A stretch of 64,000 nt of DNA from Antitrichia curtipendula (lineage: Eukaryota > Streptophyta > Bryopsida > Hypnales > Leucodontaceae): positions 19,176,696 through 19,240,695 of the forward strand of contig OX579638.1 in assembly GCA_951230915.1 (NCBI GenBank). The letters are read 5' to 3'. The translations under genes and the position numbers were made by a program. The notes beneath the pieces were generated by a model. It was not told the origin of the DNA, searched no databases, and was given only the letters and a program-made list of their open reading frames with translations. Below, in pieces: positions 12,871 to 24,604 of the stretch. How positions within the stretch are numbered: the stretch's first letter is position 1; each line of letters opens with the position of its first letter.

Positions 12871-13325
12871 AATGTGGGTACACCCAAATTTGCACCCCAC
12901 CTACCTGCAACCACTATCATCACATTGTGTACATCTCCCAAATCAATATATACATGTACATACATTGGAGAAACAATTCCAGAACAAATCAATATACATG
13001 TACGTACGTTGGAGAAACAATTCCAGAACAAATCAATATACATGTACGTACATTGAAGAAACAATTCCAGAACAATCAATATACATGTACATACATTGAA
13101 GAAACAATTCCAGAACAAGTACCCCCCCTTCCAAAAAAACAACTTTGACCCATCATAACTTTTGCATATGGTATCCAAATGCTGCATTCTTTGGTGCGGT
13201 GAAACCTCCTTTCACCTGCTTCAACCCACCCACCCAAAAAAAAATGAAAATTTGACCAGTTTACAATAATCATAGTCACTAGGTGCAGTAGCAAAAAGAG
13301 CCGGTTTTGGAGGTACCCACCAGGC
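12871..13325. mobile_element. TA-family element carrying an internal minisatellite
   Basis: The ends GTGGGTACACCC and GGTACCCACC are imperfect inverted repeats of the AGGTRGG-type family. The right half matches the element at 22686-22984 (CCTCCTTTCACCTGC, then a block ending CACTAGGTGCAGTAGC), in the same orientation. The exact target duplication is not clear. Most of the left half is taken up by a four-copy minisatellite. Confidence 0.55.
12941..13119. repeat. Minisatellite, 45-bp unit, four copies
   Basis: Four tandem units of about 45 bp. Each contains ATACATGTACRTAC and GARGAAACAATTCCAGAACA, with a few substitutions between copies. The same GAAGAAAC...AGAAC segment occurs once in sister elements at 22.77 kb and, inverted, at 21.15 kb, so the array arose by amplifying an internal piece of the transposon. 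The ORFs reading through it on both strands are artefacts of periodicity. Confidence 0.9.
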
Positions 13326-13655
13326 CTTACATGCTGAAATGTATTCAATTATTCTACAAGCCTATTATTCATGGAGCCCACGCAGGCGGGTACAGGGCCA
13401 CCATGGTTTGCTTGAGAGGATGATTTGCAAATGCAGGGGGGTCTTCCCGGATCTTCACTTTTGTACATTTGCTTTTGGCCGGATCATATGTCCATTTGGG
13501 ATGACCAGCTGCCATCAGTTGGGCATGAATTGAGAGAAACATTCAAGCTGCAACCATTTCTGATGTGTTGAACTGAAGTGGGTCAACGCAGCACATTAAT
13601 TTTTAATTTTTTTTTTGGGGTGGGTGGGTGGGTTAAACCTTGGCAAAGGTGATAA

Positions 13656-13792
13656 CAGCATTGCCACTGCAGGGCAGTGAAATCCCCATGGGAAATCTGG
13701 CTTGACCTATCCGGGCATGGCAGGGAAGCCCCCCCCCCCCCCCCCCCCCTCCCTTGGGCAACCCAAAGTGCCCTGCAGTAGTAGCAATGCTC
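13656..13792. mobile_element. Small Tourist-like MITE containing a 21-C run
   Basis: The ends CAGCATTGCCACTGCAGGGCA and, in complement, GAGCATTGCTACTACTGCAG are inverted repeats with one small indel, flanked by TAA at 13653-13655 and 13793-13795. A homopolymer of 21 C residues lies inside (13729-13749). Total length is 137 bp. It is non-coding. Confidence 0.6.
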
Positions 13793-13846
13793 TAATATTG
13801 GAGGTTTAATCTTTTATTTTAATAAATTTTACATTGATCAGTTTAA

Positions 13847-14786
13847 CCCCTAAAGGACCAAACACCATTTTTTGACAACATAGCGATTTTGGGCAGCTCA
13901 CTATGACCGGAATTTTTCTTTTTTTTCTTTGAAATTTTCAGATAAGATGTGCCCGAGGAGTAGCTTTAAGGTCCAACAATTTTCGTAACTTTTGAATACA
14001 TGGTTAAAAAGTTATTGCATGATATGTCATTTTCATTGTTCGGTGGGCAGCCGGGGCAGCAAAAAAAAATTCTTTAAAAATCACTTTTAAAAAAAACTAA
14101 AATTTTAAATTGGTTCTTTAGATTTATATGTACATGGGAGGCTTTGAATCATTCCATTCCGATCAATGAGTCAAAAGTTATGAGGATTCTTAGTTTGAGG
14201 GTAGTTATGGAATCTCTACTCTAAAATAAACTTTGAAGTCCTTTATTTAACTCGATTTTCAATGTTTTTGAAAAAAAATAAAAAAATTGGGTGTTAATTG
14301 TTTATTACAACATTACAATCGTTGGGATTGGCATTTTTCAATTTCATAAATAAATTCTTGACAATTTAGTGTTTTGAATCATTCTCTACCTCTTCCTACT
14401 TACTATTTTTTTCCTATATGTTGTACAATTCCAAATGATCTGAAATTTTTCAAGCATGTAGCCAACTTGCCTTGAAGAATAAATCCAAAGAGTAACCATC
14501 ATTTTGGACATTTTTTCATACAAATGTGACCTTGTGAAGGGCAGCTGCCCGTTTTTTCGCAGGGACAAAAAAAGGATTTTTGTCAATTCAGACACTATTA
14601 TCTTGCAATCCACTTGGTGGAAAATTCTGAAATTTTTTCCACATCTTCTTAAACAAGTTTACTACAAGATCCTACGGCTACAAGTGTCCAAAACTTCTAT
14701 ATTTTTTTTCTAAAATTTGGCACTAGTATTAGAAATGGCAGTTTTGGAGTGGTTTTGGTGAAAATATAGTCAAAAACCTTTAGGGG
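13847..14786. mobile_element. TTAA-flanked element, copy A (piggyBac-like ends)
   Basis: The 940-bp element starts CCCCTAAAGGACC and ends with CCTTTAGGGG, and is flanked by TTAA at 13843-13846 and 14787-14790. It is a full-length homologue of the element at 45687-46632: the starts share an identical stretch through ACACCATTTTTTGACAACAT, and the right parts share a stretch encoding MDIFSYKCD...FFPHLLK in one frame. That shared frame is only about 70 codons and is more likely chance conservation than a gene. No DDE transposase is visible, so the element is non-autonomous. Confidence 0.8.
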
Positions 14787-14790
14787 TTAA

Positions 14791-15716
14791 CCCCTAGAGG
14801 ACTGGGGGCTGGGTGGGGGGTTCAGGGAGACAATCCAAAAACTGCGACTTTTGGGTATGTTATTCAGAAAAGAAAATCAAAACTTTTTTTGGAACTTCAA
14901 CCGTACAAAACTAAAGTAAAGTATTTTACCAAAGTGTCGGAAAAATTTCAGCCCTTTTCACCGCGTGGATTGAAAGATTATAGCATTTGAAGTGAGAAAA
15001 AAAACTTTTTTCCAATCCTGCGAAACAGGGCTCATTTGGAGTAAAATTTTTGTTCTACACGAACATGAGATTTTTGACCATTCATAAGTATATGATATTA
15101 GGTTCTCTCACAAATAAATTTAGGAAAAAATACAGAATCTGGCTTATTCTAAATCACCCTGCAATGCAAGGAGGTTAAGTGAATTGGCTTTACACTAGTC
15201 ATTTTTTTGTGCAATGAGGAATATTTTATTTGAAATCCAAACGGGGAAAAATTGGAGACAAACATTTGGAATATTTGACAAAAAATTCAACTTCAATAAT
15301 TGCAAGATAACAGGATTTGAAGTTAGAAGAAAATGTTTTTTCTTGAAAACTATCCCAACATAGCTAATAAAGTTTGACTCCTTGTAGAATGTGATTGGAC
15401 AACTAAAATTTATATTTTTTTGGACAATTGTATGCCATATTTTATTAGTTACATTCATGCCAAATTTCAAAACTTGATAATCTTTTTTGCAAAAGATTCT
15501 CCAAAGATTCCCAAATTGCCCAAACAACCCAAAAAGTTCAGGGCAACATAACTTTTGATCGGGGCACCTGGTCGGAAAAAGAAATTAGTTTTCTCGAAGG
15601 AGGTACATGTTTACATATTGTGTTCAAATTTCATGAACATCCAACCGAAAATGACTTTGTAGGAACCTACCCGAGATTTCTTGCGTACATTGAACGGACA
15701 CTTGGTCCTTTAGGGG
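14791..15716. mobile_element. TTAA-flanked element, copy B, abutting copy A
   Basis: The 926-bp element begins CCCCTAGAGGACTGGGGG and ends GGTCCTTTAGGGG, flanked by TTAA at 14787-14790 and 15717-15720. The left TTAA is shared with copy A, so one element inserted into the target copy of the other. The interior differs from copy A; a subterminal GGAACCTACCCG is shared with the element at 23775-24351. Non-coding. Confidence 0.75.
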
Positions 15717-15720
15717 TTAA

Positions 15721-17329
15721 GCAACTATCTCCCCAAAGTAATGTAAAAACTTGCAGTCAACCCCAGGCTTGGTTAAAATTTCCACCATGCACCAGAAGCT
15801 AAGGGAAAAACAAACAAAACTCGAGGCCCCAATTGCTTTGGAAAAATCATCCAGCTCTACGATGGGGGACTGTAAGTTATTGGCTCCTAGGCCCGGACCG
15901 TGGAGTCTTGTGAGGGTAGACCAAGCCACGGTGGCGATGCTCAAACATCCAAACTTGTCAAAATAAGCAATTCAACATAGGTTTTAGGATAAGAAATATA
16001 ATTACTATGAATTTTTAAAGTCGAACTTCCTAGGCCACTAAAACCAAGTCACATGGCTTGATTATAATACCAAAATCTAGAGAATTGTGTATCAAACAAT
16101 TGTAGTTTAAGTATAGGAATGATTTAATTGCACTTAGAGGGACATTTTCAAAAAAAGTATGTTTGTTAAGAATGGGTATATGGGTAGTTTTGGGTGTTTT
16201 TACCTCAATGAATTATCAATCTTCATTTTGAATTCAAAGACAAAACATTTCATTTGATGTATTTTACAAGGTGCTAAAAACTAAGGTACGTAGATCCAAA
16301 ATCTCATGTGACCAATTTTGGCCTCTAATTCTAGATCCAATTGTGCAATGCTGCATCTTATTGTAGTAAAAACAATGTAGCAAGGTTTTGCATTAACCAC
16401 TAGGTGCCCAAGGAGTCTCCGACATCCAAAACTAGATACAGATTGTTGTTTTTGAAATGAAATAAGTATAATTCATTTTAGAATCATTTAAAAAAATCTT
16501 GTGGCATGACCTTCTTCATGAGTATCAAATTAGTCAACCCATTAATTTCTAAAGACTTTGACTATATAAAATTTTGAGAAATCTTCAAAATGGATCACGA
16601 AATATGCTTTGGAAGTGAATTTTGGGAAGTTGTTACCTCTGCTCTAGATATGAAATTTCTCCATGAAAATGATATATATTTTTTGAGTTTTAGACCGATC
16701 AAGAGAGAGACTTACTCTAATTTCTACTCCAATTTGAATTTTGGGTATATTTCCAATGTTTATTGAATTTTAGTTTCAAAATGCTACGACACTTTCATTT
16801 CTACTATGGTGTTTTCCACTATAATTTACACTCGTGGTGAAATTTTCAGATTTTTTGAGATAAATTTCTATTGGTTATGATTTTTCTTCACTTCTTCTTC
16901 AAAAATTCTCCAAAGATTTTATTTTTGCAAAAAAGCCTAAAATAATTTTGATGCCATGAAGATATGCGGTTTTATCTCTAAAAATAAGAAATAAAAATAA
17001 AAATCATTCACATTTAATTGCTGAAGGGGAGCATACAAGGTGAAGGAATTTGGTTTGTAACTCCATGGTAATATGCCTAGTGCATAATTCTCAAATCCTG
17101 AGATTGACATGTATACCGTAGTAAAAGAAAGTGGGCAAATCTAAAGTATTGTAAAGTAAGCCCCCCCTCCCCCCCTCCCCCCCCAATGCCACCTTTTGCT
17201 ATTGTGCCTCAATACTATTATTAGACTTGTTTGATTTTGATATTTCTTTGTTGGCAAGTGAAAGGAGCATAACATTGCTATACAACTTGCTTGTCTCCCT
17301 CGAGGTGGACATATCATTCCCTCCCCTCA
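15721..17329. other. AT-rich intergenic DNA with a C-rich tract
   Basis: No gene seen. A C-rich tract lies at about 17160-17183. It is followed by a partial duplicate (about 17185-17260) of the next element's interior, marked by TTTTGCTATTG, CTATTATTAGAC and GGCAAGTGAAAGGAG. Confidence 0.5.
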
Positions 17330-17601
17330 AGGTAGGTACACCCCAAAACGCCATTTTTTGCTATTGAGCCTAGTTACTATTATTAGACTAGTCAAATTTT
17401 CATATGTTTTTGTAGGCAAGTGAAAGGAGGTTCCAACACACCAGAGAACATGGCATTTGGATATTGTATGCAAAAGTTATTAAGGAACAAAGTTTGGTTC
17501 TAAAAGTATTTCTTCTTCATAGGTACAGAACTAATTTTGGAGATGTACACATAATATAAATGGCGGTTTAAGGTCAGTGGCGCATTTGGGTGTACCTACC
17601 T
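17330..17601. mobile_element. TA-family MITE
   Basis: The ends AGGTAGGTACACCC and GGGTGTACCTACCT are inverted repeats. The right flank is TA; the left flank is CA, probably a mutated TA. The interior has CTATTATTAGAC, GGCAAGTGAAAGGAGG and GGAGATGTACAC, shared in one or the other orientation with the related elements at 12.9, 17.8, 20.5 and 22.7 kb. Non-coding. Confidence 0.65.
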
Positions 17602-17689
17602 TATATGCCTAGGGGAGATTTAAGTTATAAACTTGAACATGTGATTGGTTGGATGCAATAGTGTTAGGACTGAGGTGGTTTCATTGGCA

Positions 17690-17971
17690 GGCAGAGGTAC
17701 TTTTTGACTGGGGGTACTTTTTGATTGGGTAGTACAAAAGGGACCCCAAAGCTTCGACTAGTAATGTTCTGACGTTCCAATGCACCAATGAACGTGGCAT
17801 TTGTATATTATTTACAAAAGTTACGAAAGGTCAAAGTATTTTTTTGGGTAAAAGTTCTAAAATTGTTTCTTCTTACATATAGGTACATATTGATTTTGGA
17901 GATGTACCCTGTGTGATGACGACGACGGCAGTTTTGGGGTCAGCCAATGGCCCATTTGGGGATGCCCACCT
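17690..17971. mobile_element. Truncated TA-family element
   Basis: The right part, CCAATGCACCAATGAACGTGG through GGAGATGTACCCTGTGTGATG to GGGGATGCCCACCTTA, parallels the element at 17330-17601. A matching left terminal repeat is absent, so this looks like a 5'-truncated or rearranged copy. Confidence 0.45.
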
Positions 17972-17974
17972 TAA

Positions 17975-18832
17975 TGATTAAGAGTCAGAATGGAAGTAAT
18001 AAAAAAATCTTTCCGTTTTTGTGGATTTGGATTTACCCGTTGAGGGCAGACCAATTTCCGTTGCTGGCAGACTTGGAAGGGTATAACTTAATTATTCAAG
18101 TGAAAATTTTGTCGAGCTTTACTTATTTTTTTCACTGGAATTTATTGAATTTTTGGAGTTTGATGGGTGGAGGTTTGTGGAAATTAAAGATTGCGTCATA
18201 AGTGTTGTCTTTAACTTACAGATCTAGTAATTCTGCACACCCAGTAATTCTGCAAACAAGTATTATAGTTGCCTGCCTGCATTGCCTCGCTGGCTTCCTT
18301 TATGGGACAGTAACAATGATTACGGGTCCACCGTTTTGACCATTATCCTTATTTTGGAGCTTCCGTTGAAACTCTTCTGATACCCGCCCTCCTATCAGAA
18401 AGGGGAGTTCTGATAGTAGGTTTGATCACAAGTAGTTTGTTTCTATTGTTACTTCCTTGGTACATCGTAGAACATTACTTTCTGCACACATTTTAATGTT
18501 AGTACCTACACTATTTAAGTTAGTACCCACATTAATACAATGGGTACATGTTACTTCTTCTATTTGGGACTCGAAAGGTGCAGAGGATGTTGTACAGTTT
18601 TCGGATGCGTACTTACACTCAAGGGCTTTTCCCTGCAATTATTTTTTCTTAAACTTTTAAACTTTTTTTACATAACTTAATGAAATGAAATTTCATTGCA
18701 AATAATAAAATACAAACCGACAGCCACAAGTGGAGCCAGACTGACCCTACAAGTTTTTGACTGTAAGGCACCTTCTCCTATAACTTAATACTTTCTTCAA
18801 ACCAGTGTCTATAAATTCTTGTCTAAAATGTA
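17975..18832. other. Intergenic DNA
   Basis: No gene recognised. The short frame at 17947-18201 has no domain features. Confidence 0.4.
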
Positions 18833-19464
18833 AGGTAGGTGGCTGAAAAAGAGAGCCCGGTCTCTTCTTCAAACAATCATGTAGTGTATTGTTTCCCATT
18901 TGTTAAAAAAAAAAAAAAAATCATGTAGGAAATCCTAAAATGGAGAGTAAATGGTTTAGAAATGGATTGCCAACTTCTCTTAGTGCTTGGTGTTGCATAA
19001 TTAAGGGTTGCCAATGGATGGAATAAGAGATTGGGAGGGTCTATTTCAAAGCCAAGGTGTGTCCACTTAAATTTTTTTAAATGAGAATTGATTGTTCAAT
19101 TGCCTCCTTACAAATGTTAAAAGAATGTAGGATCTGTATAAGTTTAGTAAGGGTTGCATTAAGGAACCTTGTGTATTATTTTTTGAATGCCGCAATTTGT
19201 TTTTTTGGTCAAGTCATATCTTTTTTCAGATTGCACATGAGTGAGTTTTGCAAGGCCTTAGGATCACAAATAGGTGCAAATGACATAATTATTTGGAAAT
19301 TCATAAGTAATTCATAAATGCTCCAAAAAATATAGAACTATTTGTGTTATATTTTGCATCAATTTTTCTTCAAGCAAAAAATAAAATAAAATAGTTTTGG
19401 GCATTTAAAAACCATCAAAAAGGCACAACACCCCTTAAAGTGTTGCTTTTTGAGCCACCTACCT
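18833..19464. mobile_element. TA-family element, 632 bp
   Basis: The ends AGGTAGGTGGCT and AGCCACCTACCT are perfect 12-bp inverted repeats, flanked by TA at 18831-18832 and 19465-19466. The interior is AT-rich and has no transposase. Confidence 0.68.
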
Positions 19465-19466
19465 TA

Positions 19467-20500
19467 CTACCATTGTTCATGAGAGTCTAGAGTCAATTTT
19501 AGAAATATTTATTTCTAATATTTTAAAATTTTATAGTTTATTCACAAGGTGTCCAAATCATGTTTTTAAAAATAATCTAAAATCTCCTTTTGACTACCAA
19601 TAAAATTCCACTAGCTTTTTAAATATAATAATGGAGCCATGTTGAATTGTTTATTTTGTCACTTTTACATGTATCTACCTTAGCTAGAGCAGTGGTCAAT
19701 TGTATTTTTTGGGTGGTTGAAATCAAACAAAAAGTAATGAATTTGATGATATATCACTCAACATGGAAGACAACAATGATATAGCATGAGCGCAAAATTG
19801 TGAGCCTACAAGCCTTGAACCTAGTTGTAGGTATGTAAGCTTATATTCAACCATTTGAAGGTATTTATAATGTATGTACCTATAATATGGAAAGAATCTG
19901 TGACATAGGAACCTATAACTATAGAAGGTGTCTATAATATAGACCCCAAGGCTCATAGGCTCATAGATTCTATGCTCACATGCTACCACTTCCCGTACAG
20001 AGGAAAAGTACTCAAAATGGATTAAAAATTTTGGTGATAAGAAAATAAGTTTTAGTCCAAATTTAGCATTATGAAAAACAGATTATAAAATTTGATAATA
20101 TATCATCAACTAAGAAAAATTTACTTATATTAATGTGGTATACTTGCAAAAAGTCATTTAAAATATGAATTCATATTTTTAGTTTTTTTTTACTTTTAAG
20201 AATTTTAAAGCCTATTTTTCTTCAAAGACAAGAATAAATCACATGAAATCCATTTATATTTATATATTTTTCAATTGGCTCCTATTGGATTAGTTACAAA
20301 AATTTGAAGTTAGAATTGGAGGTATTTAAAAACCATTTATGCTTTGGAATGTTCTCTAACTACGGGTGAATCAAATTTTCAACTTTTGGATTTTGCCCAC
20401 TGGTGCTTATAGTATGATTGTTTGAATGAATAAGTTTCAAATCCATTCTCATTGTGTATGTGCAACAACCAAAGGATCTACAATGGGTCATCCTACCTTA
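19467..20500. other. AT-rich intergenic DNA
   Basis: No gene. Around 19860-19970 there are loosely repeated CTATAATAT/CATAGG words that do not form a clean tandem array. Confidence 0.45.
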
Positions 20501-20502
20501 TA

Positions 20503-21234
<732 letters not shown>

Positions 21235-21547
21235 AGGTAGGAGGTCCTAAAATGGAGCGGGTTCTAAAACCAATCAAGCTCTGGAGGTACATTTTGCACT
21301 TTCCAATGTACAAGGGGTGTGCATTTGAGGAGGTGGTCGGTTTTAGAGCCCACAAAAATGCACTTTACTGCAACTTCAGAAATTCATAACTAATTCCACA
21401 AAGCTTCAAAAAATATGAAACAACTTGGGTTAGATGCCAATTTCTCTTGCCTTTCAAGGAAAATTTACTGAAAAATACTTTAAGAAGCTCTACCTCCCCA
21501 AAAGTCAGCTTCAGCTCTTAGATGAGCGGTTTATGGACCTCCTACCT
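21235..21547. mobile_element. TA-family MITE, 313 bp
   Basis: The ends AGGTAGGAGGTCC and GGACCTCCTACCT are perfect 13-bp inverted repeats, flanked by TA (21233-21234 and 21548-21549). It lies where the right part of the preceding TA-family element should be, so it probably inserted into that element. Confidence 0.68.
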
Positions 21548-21549
21548 TA

Positions 21550-22683
21550 CGCAGGGTGTGAACCCACGGAACTTCCACCGCCCACCAGTGCTGCTGCAAC
21601 TGTGCAAGCCGGAAGCAGCCACATTCCTGGCACACTGAGTCCGCGCGTGGTCTCATGCCAGGGACTCCGTCGTCGTCGAGATGAATGCCCTGTGCCGCAC
21701 TTCTGCCCGCGCGTCTCGAGAATAGCATCTACGTACTCGTGTCTGAGTCCGGGCATTTTCTAGCTGCAGCCGAATCGATCAGTTTTTTGTAACCATTCAC
21801 AGATAGTCATCCCATGTCCAATGATCGATCCTGCACTAGCTGCTTCCGGCCTGGACTTGGAATTGATTGAATGAATGGTTCAATCGATGGCCACTTGAGT
21901 TATTACACAGCTAACACTAGCTAGCTGCACTTCTACATCGATCTACAGGTCTGTCAACTCGATTAAAGCTAGCCTGTGCACCGTGGATCGATGGTTCACA
22001 GCTTAATTAACTTACACCACTAGCTTGCTGGCCGGCCGCTAGCTCAGATCGAATCGATCACCCCAGTCAAGTACTAAGCTTACCGTTCATTCATTACGTA
22101 TATATACTGTGCAATTGGTTACAACACAAATGCAATCGATCACCCAGTCAAGTAATCGCATTCTTTCATTTCATTCCATCTGTTGTCGAGTGACTGAATG
22201 AGATTATTAATTGATTGTTCATTGAACTCAAAGGACGAGGAATCACGGATATCCGGTGGCTCCCATGGCATGGCAGGCTTTCAGGTATTTCTATTTTTAC
22301 GTACTCTGCAATGAAAATTTGTGTCTATCGAAAAGGAAAAAAGAAAAAGAAAAAGAATCACGGACACGACTTAATTCAAGACGGAAGAATTACGGTACTC
22401 GCCCGGGCGAAGTTAATGCAAACGCCGGTGGCATCGATGCTGATTCACTTAATGCGTGCTTCACCTGGTCCTTTGAGAGATTGATTGACGCGGAGAGGTT
22501 TAAATTGCGCACGGTTCATGGATAACAAGAAGCACAACAGATTAAATCAAGCAGGTCACGATGGAATCGGCTACTTGGAATGAATGAATGCTCTTTTGTC
22601 ACGTGGTCATAAAGTTTCGTTTGCTTATGAGGATTGAGAATGAGTAACCGTTGAGTTTGAGAGCTGTAAATATTAAGGTCTAG
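21550..22683. other. Non-coding unique sequence of mixed composition
   Basis: The first 250 bp are GC-richer than the surroundings. Further on there are many TCGATC/CTAGCTAG words and a short direct repeat (AATCGATCACC(C)CAGTCAAGTA near 22053 and 22135). No protein family was recognised in any frame. It might be the relic of a promoter or exon, but the sequence does not prove this. Confidence 0.35.
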
Positions 22684-22685
22684 TA

Positions 22686-22984
22686 AGGTGGTTGCACCCT
22701 GTCTAAAAACCACCATCATCATCATCAGTTGGGGTACATTTCCAAAATCAGTATGTACGCATGTTGAAGAAACGGTTTTAGAACATCTACCAAAAAACAG
22801 TGTGACCTTTAGTTTGCAGCTTCTGCACATGGGATTCAGATGTTGTGTTCTTGGGTGCGTTGGAACTTCCTTTCACTTGCCAACAATGCCAACAATGCCA
22901 ACAATAAAATATGGAAAGTTGACTAGTCTAGTAATAGTAACTAGGCACAGTAGTAAAAAGCGGCAGTTTGGAGGGTATCCACCT
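22686..22984. mobile_element. TA-family MITE, 299 bp
   Basis: The ends AGGTGGTTGCACCC and GGGTATCCACCT are inverted repeats flanked by TA (22684-22685 and 22985-22986). The interior is a reverse-complement relative of the element at 17330-17601 and carries a short triplicated CAACAATGC(C). Confidence 0.65.
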
Positions 22985-22986
22985 TA

Positions 22987-23770
22987 GTTAGAAGGATGTG
23001 CATGATGCACCTAAATTGTCACTGGAAATGTATCTAGAAGAATCATTTGAAGTGCAATTCTAGACCGTGTGTATATTTTAACTTGATTTCATTATGTGAG
23101 TCAAATGGTCAACATTATGTATGAACTATCTTTAGCCTATAAAATTGAGTTTGATTGTCAATCTCTTACTAATTTTTAATATGTAAAACTATGAATTTAA
23201 TAATATTGTGAATTAATTTCAATTTTTTTTTATGGAGAGTTGTCATTGTTATCATTTTTGTAGAAAAAAGTAAAAATAAAAAAGTAAAAATAGCAAAAAA
23301 TAATCTAATTAATTTGAAGTTTTTTCAATAGGCAATGGAGATTAGTATGATTTTTTAAAATTAATTAATTAATTTCTTACACCCAAAACACCCTTAGCAA
23401 AGACATTCAACTCAAATTTCAATATCAAACTAAATTTATACTTCATATAACTGCTATATATATTTTTTATATTTCTTGCTAGTAAAAAAATGTGCTTCGG
23501 AGTGTGTTTTTTTAGTTATTTTTGATAGAAAAATCCAATTATTGAGATTTTTTTCAAAATAAATGGTGTAGATAAAATTAGACTAATTGGAATATATATT
23601 TGAATAATCTATAATTCTTACCATAAATTAAGGTTATAATGAAAATTAAATTTTATAATTTAAATTTAGAAACCATTTTAAAAGAAAAAAAATGAATGAA
23701 AAACATCCAATACTCTAGAATACACTATGCTTGTGCAGCAAAAAGATGCAAACATCTTGGTTTTGAACAA
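22987..23770. other. AT-rich intergenic DNA
   Basis: Nothing recognisable. Confidence 0.45.
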
Positions 23771-23774
23771 TTAA

Positions 23775-24351
23775 CCCCTAAACCCCTGAGGGTGTTTTCT
23801 GCCAAAAATCACTCAAAACTACCACTTTTGTTGTATTCACTTAAGGAAACCAATTTTTTTGTTTTTTTGGAAATTGAACCATAGGATCTTGTACTTAACT
23901 TGTCTGAGATCATGTAGGAAAAATTTCATCAAATTTCACTGTACAGATTGGAAGATATTAGCATTCAAAGTTGAACAAAAAGTTTTTTTTCAAGAAAATG
24001 CTTAAATTGCCCGAAAAACTAAGATTGTCCATAACTTTCTCATCGATAGTCCAAATAGAATGAATCAAATCTCCACGTATAGGTAAAAAATAATCTTTTA
24101 GGAAAAAAATTCAAAAAAATGATTTTGACTTCTCTTATTTTTTTTGGGCTGCCCGCCAATCTCCGTTTCTTGCTCACTGTGCCATAATTTTTTCATCCGG
24201 CATCCGATTGAAACAAAAATTATATATCCACAAAGATCTTGCAAAGCTACACAACCTCAAAAAATCTCAAAAAATTTCACTTCAAATTGAGACAATAGGA
24301 ACCTACCCGGACCCAAATTGTCCCTTGAGGGGACAAGTGGGGTTTTAGGGG
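23775..24351. mobile_element. TTAA-flanked element, 577 bp
   Basis: It starts CCCCTAAACCCCTGAGGG and ends with GGTTTTAGGGG, flanked by TTAA at 23771-23774 and 24352-24355. The right subterminal block (TTGTCCCTTGAGGGGACAA) resembles, in complement, the left subterminal block of the outer element at 45136. GGAACCTACCCG is shared with copy B at 14791-15716. Non-coding. Confidence 0.7.
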
Positions 24352-24399
24352 TTAATACACACACTATTTTGAAAAAAATCCCGAGCCATTGATCATTTA

Positions 24400-24604
24400 C
24401 CCCCCTCCCCTCCCCTCCCCTCCCCTCCCTTCTTGATCATCGTTTATACACAATACAAATACAAACCAGGGTACAGATATGAATATGAAAACATAATATG
24501 GATAGGGTATAGAAAACAAATGACAGATATGGATATAAATACAAATATAGAATACGAGTATGGGTACAACAAACAAATATGGATATAGATATGGATACAT
24601 GCAA
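24400..24604. repeat. (CCCCT)n tract and TATGGATA-type low-complexity array
   Basis: A CCCCT repeat at about 24401-24428 is followed by a degenerate array of GATATGGATATAAATACAAA-like words up to about 24600. The poly-Tyr/Ile frames on the minus strand come from this periodicity. Confidence 0.8.

Noticed and set aside
14386..14713. Small frames shared by the elements at 14.5 and 46.4 kb (MDIFSYKCD...)
   Set aside because: The shared protein follows from DNA-level homology of two transposon copies. It is only about 70-85 codons, and both strands are open.
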